Shown one piece after another: positions 58,412-64,000 of a stretch of DNA of 64,000 nucleotides. The first letter of the stretch is position 1; each line of letters opens with the position of its first letter. Source of the DNA: Pseudomonadota bacterium (GTDB lineage: Bacteria; Pseudomonadota; Gammaproteobacteria; Steroidobacterales; Steroidobacteraceae); assembly GCA_021815925.1 (NCBI GenBank), contig JAKAZL010000002.1, forward strand, positions 84,529-148,528, given 5' to 3'. A model generated the notes under the pieces. It was not told where the DNA came from and searched no databases. It saw nothing but the letters and a program-made list of their open reading frames with translations. Position numbers and translations under genes: made by a program.

Positions 58412-59086
58412 ATGATGGGCATAGACTTCGAGCGGGCCGACTCCGGCTTCAGCGATGACCTGCGGATCGCCGCGACGGGAGCGGTGCGCGGGCTCTCCCA
58501 ACTCGTGCTGCGCGCGGACGTTTCCGGCATGCCGCTCGAGTGGATCGACTACAAGGAAGCCGCCCGGCTCTATACCCAGGAGCAGGTTGCCTACACCTGC
58601 GGTACCCGCCTGTACACGCTGGTCGGCGGCGTGAACGCACTCAGCGGCCGGCGCACGGTGCTGGAGATCAATTCCATCGTCGCCACCGTCGGGCACACCG
58701 GCAATCCCGGCAGCACGCGCCACGATTACGTGCCGCCGTTGAATAACCAGACCCTGTTCCGGCGTGATGCGCACATCTGCCTGTATTGCGGGCTGCGCTT
58801 CGCTACCCGCGAGCTGTCCCGGGATCACGTCCGGCCGTTCAGCCAGGGGGGCCTGGACACCTGGACCAATGTGGTGACCGCCTGCCGGCGGTGCAACAAC
58901 CAGAAGGCCTCGCGTACCCCCGAGCAGGCGCGGATGCAGCTGGTCGCGGTGCCCTTCACGCCGACCTACGCCGAGTACATCTTTCTGAAAGGGCGGCGCG
59001 TGCTCGCGGATCAGATGGAGTACCTGTTGGCGCACTTCCCACGCTCGAGCCCCCTGCACGCTCGCATTCAGCGCTGGCTGAGCTGA
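58412..59086 (+). CDS. HNH endonuclease
   Basis: RRDAHICLYCGLRFATRELSRDHVRPFSQGGLDTWTNVVTACRRCNNQKASRTP; start choice uncertain (ORF track begins at 58346). Confidence 0.88.
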   Translation: MMGIDFERADSGFSDDLRIAATGAVRGLSQLVLRADVSGMPLEWIDYKEAARLYTQEQVAYTCGTRLYTLVGGVNALSGRRTVLEINSIVATVGHTGNPGSTRHDYVPPLNNQTLFRRDAHICLYCGLRFATRELSRDHVRPFSQGGLDTWTNVVTACRRCNNQKASRTPEQARMQLVAVPFTPTYAEYIFLKGRRVLADQMEYLLAHFPRSSPLHARIQRWLS

Positions 59087-59134
59087 GCGCGCGCGGGGCA
59101 GACCCGCCGTGCGCGCAAGACGGAACCGCGAACT

Positions 59135-60058
59135 TTGCTGTACCTCATCGACGCCTCGGTTTACGTTTTCCGCGCCTACCACTCGCCCCTGCCCGAGATG
59201 CTCGATGCCGAGCAGCGGCCGGTGCACGCGGTGTTCGGCTTCGCGCGCTTCATCGGCGATCTGCTCGAGCGGACCCGGCCGCAGTTCGTGGCCGTGGCAT
59301 TCGACCGGCGTCTCTCGCGCTCCTATCGCAGCGAGATTTATCCGCCGTACAAGGCTCACCGCGAGCCGGCTCCGCCGGATCTGGCGGTGCAGTTCGATTA
59401 CTGCCGGGAGCTGTGCGAGCGGCTGGGGCTGGCGGTATTCGTCGATTCCTATTACGAGGCCGACGATCTGATCGGCACGCTGGCTGAGCGTATGCGCGGC
59501 CACGGCGTGCGATCGGCGTTCATCACCCGCGACAAGGATCTCGCTCAGCTGGTGCGTGACGGCGATCTGTACTGGGACTTCGGGGCCCGCGGGCAGCTCG
59601 GGTACCGCGACGTCGAGCGACTGTTCGGCGTTGCACCGGAGCGGTTTGCCGACTACCTGGCCCTCACCGGTGATACCTCGGACAACATCCCCGGGGTGCC
59701 GGGGGTCGGTCCGAAGACCGCCGCGGCCCTGATGCGCGCGTTCGGCTCGATCGATGCGCTGTACGCGGGGCTCGGCCGCGTTCCCGAGCTCGGGTTGCGT
59801 GGCGGGCGGGACTTGCGCGAGCGGTTGCGCGAACATCGCGACGCGGTATACCTGGCGCGCCGTCTGACGCGCATCGTGTGCGACATGCCCCTGACGGCGG
59901 GACCGGCGGAGCTCACTCCAGGCGTCCCGGACCGAGAGGCGCTCGGCGCGCTGTATGACCGTCTGGGTTTCGGCCCGCTGCTGCGTCGGCAGGGCGAGCG
60001 CCTGGCCGCGCTGGCCGGCGGCGGACGAGGTGGGACGGCCGGCACGGCTCTGGCATGA
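59135..60058 (+). CDS. 5'-3' exonuclease (FEN/Xni-like, H3TH)
   Basis: [52 protein letters not shown]. Confidence 0.93.
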   Translation: MLYLIDASVYVFRAYHSPLPEMLDAEQRPVHAVFGFARFIGDLLERTRPQFVAVAFDRRLSRSYRSEIYPPYKAHREPAPPDLAVQFDYCRELCERLGLAVFVDSYYEADDLIGTLAERMRGHGVRSAFITRDKDLAQLVRDGDLYWDFGARGQLGYRDVERLFGVAPERFADYLALTGDTSDNIPGVPGVGPKTAAALMRAFGSIDALYAGLGRVPELGLRGGRDLRERLREHRDAVYLARRLTRIVCDMPLTAGPAELTPGVPDREALGALYDRLGFGPLLRRQGERLAALAGGGRGGTAGTALA

Positions 60059-60116
60059 TGCTGCGCGCGCCGGCGGCGCCCGGCGTCGGGTGAGATGGGA
60101 ATTGATGGGGGCTTCC

Positions 60117-62483
<2,367 letters not shown>

Positions 62484-62501
62484 GGGGGTGGCCCGGCGGG
62501 C

Positions 62502-62777
62502 TCAACGCGGGTGCTGCTCGAGCGGCACGTAGCGTCGCTCGCCCGTAAGCGGATCGTAGAGAACCTCCATCGGCTGACCGGTGGCAGGATCCTCGAATCG
62601 CTCGCCGGTCGGCTGCCAGCGGGCCGACGGCGGCAGCCGCTTGCGGTAGCGCCACTGCTCAAAGACCGTCGCGAGGAGCACGAGCACGCCGCCGGCGAGC
62701 AGCTGCACGCCGGGCTGCGCTCGCCCCGCCCACAGCGTGCCCGCCCCGATCAGGGCGAGGAGCGTCGCCAGCGCCAT
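62502..62777 (-). CDS. Small two-TM hypothetical protein
   Basis: MALATLLALIGAGTLWAGRAQPGVQLLAGGVLVLLATVFEQWRYRKR...FEDPATGQPMEVLYDPLTGERRYVP. Confidence 0.75.
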   Translation of the reverse strand: MALATLLALIGAGTLWAGRAQPGVQLLAGGVLVLLATVFEQWRYRKRLPPSARWQPTGERFEDPATGQPMEVLYDPLTGERRYVPLEQHPR

Positions 62778-62794
62778 GATCGCCGTGCGCAGCC

Positions 62795-63118
62795 TCAAGC
62801 GGTCGGCTCGATGACGACGGCCGTGCCATAGGCCACGATTTCGCTCATGGTCTGGCCGATTTCCGAGGAGTCGAAGCGCATCATGACCACGGCGTTGGCC
62901 TGCATGAGGGCCGCGTTCTTGACCATGCGGTCGACCGCGTGACGGCGCGCCTCCTCGAGCAGCTGCGTGTACTCGGAGATCTCCCCGCCGGCCAGCGAAC
63001 GCAGGCCGGCCATCAGGTTCCCGGCAAGGCCGCGGCTGCGCACCACGACTCCGTAAACCTGACCCTTGACGGAGCTCACTCGATAGCCCGGTACATTCTC
63101 GGTCGTGACGATCAGCAT
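62795..63118 (-). CDS. YbjQ family protein
   Basis: MLIVTTENVPGYRVSSVKGQVYGVVVRSRGLAGNLMAGLRSLAGGEISEYTQLLEEARRHAVDRM. Confidence 0.94.
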   Translation of the reverse strand: MLIVTTENVPGYRVSSVKGQVYGVVVRSRGLAGNLMAGLRSLAGGEISEYTQLLEEARRHAVDRMVKNAALMQANAVVMMRFDSSEIGQTMSEIVAYGTAVVIEPTA

Positions 63119-63347
63119 GGGTCGACTCCCCGGTGTGCGGTGAAGGACGTGTCCCGCCGGACGATTGCGCGCCTCGTGATGGTAACACCGTGCCGTTGCC
63201 GCCAGCGCCAGCCGAGAAATTGCACGTTCGCGCCGCACATGTCCCCTCCTGCCGCACGCGGCCATGGCGCTACGCTGGCAACGGCCCTCGCGGGGCGACC
63301 GGCCGGTCGGCACGGGCGAGTGCATACGGAACGAGGGGACGGCACGC

Positions 63348-63707
63348 ATGGGCGAGATCATCGAGGTCACATCAGGACCTGATCGCGACTGGGAGCACGC
63401 GCGACGCGAGTGGGCCGAGAATCTGGCCGCCGTGGGCGCGCTGTTCGGCGATGACGAAGCGCTGATGCGTGCCAAGGCCAACTGCCTGTACGAGGTACTG
63501 CGGCGGATCGTGGAGGAGGTTCCGCCGCTGCGCGTGACGGCCGGCGTGCCGCAGGATCTGACAGCCGAGCATGCGGCGTGTCTGCGCGTCGCGCTGCGCG
63601 CCGCGGCACTGAAGGGAATCGAGGCCAGCATGTGTCATACGGTGCGGGTGCTGACCGAGGCGATCTATGACCTGTGCACCTCGAAGCTGCGGGGCAGACC
63701 CTCATGA
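63348..63707 (+). CDS. Hypothetical protein
   Basis: Intact 119-aa ORF, no family recognised. Confidence 0.55.
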   Translation: MGEIIEVTSGPDRDWEHARREWAENLAAVGALFGDDEALMRAKANCLYEVLRRIVEEVPPLRVTAGVPQDLTAEHAACLRVALRAAALKGIEASMCHTVRVLTEAIYDLCTSKLRGRPS

Positions 63708-63888
63708 GGTTCGGCGGACCGGGCCATGCCGTGCGATCGTGGCGCTGACCGACGGTCTTCGCGCGAGTCAGCGCATCGCCCCGTCGGCAACCGGTGCCAA
63801 CACTGTGCTTGCAGCTTGAGCGACTGGATGCCGCCGCTGTGCGGTACCGTCAGCGCAGGCACGGCGGACGCACGGAACTTCGGGCTCG

Positions 63889-64000
63889 TCAGCCCGCCGC
63901 GCTCGTCATATCCAGCGCGAATCGCACGGTGACCGCATTGCCGAGCCACTCGGTGGCGCGCCATTGACCCTGGCCGACGCCGAAATCGAGCCGGCGGATC
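63889..64000 (-). CDS. YceI family protein, C-terminal fragment (runs off window)
   Basis: Minus-strand reading IRRLDFGVGQGQWRATEWLGNAVTVRFALDMTSAAG* matches the YceI C-terminal pattern. Confidence 0.75.
   Translation of the reverse strand, partial: IRRLDFGVGQGQWRATEWLGNAVTVRFALDMTSAAG

Overview
GC-rich, almost fully coding chromosomal window of gammaproteobacterial type (Xanthomonadales/Nevskiales-like by gene order and content; this taxonomy is inference). No rRNA, tRNA, CRISPR array, phage or IS element was recognised. Most of the window is housekeeping: rimO, dinB, fadE-type acyl-CoA dehydrogenase, mdh, prlC, gorA, topA-smg, rlmJ, aroE, def-fmt-rsmB-ntrY-ntrX, argS-priA, pntB/pntA and acs. 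The left ~8 kb is accessory. It holds a MarR-GNAT fusion, a TauE exporter, a TetR/oxidoreductase divergon with tandem palindromic operators, and an MFS / gamma-butyrobetaine-hydroxylase-like dioxygenase / HD-domain oxygenase / GNAT cluster. That cluster looks like a TmpA-TmpB (PhnY-PhnZ-type) oxidative organophosphonate pathway. The strongest unusual signals are: (1) the putative TmpAB cluster next to a phosphate-symporter-like MFS gene; (2) an acetyl-CoA synthetase with a ~128-aa Lys/Arg/Ala/Pro-rich, acid-free, histone-H1/AlgP-like C-terminal tail; (3) a 63-codon remnant of dprA (winged-helix tail only) upstream of smg-topA; (4) an NtrX-like regulator whose AAA+ module has degenerate Walker A/B and no GAFTGA loop. 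Long antisense ORFs in the track were treated as GC-driven artefacts.
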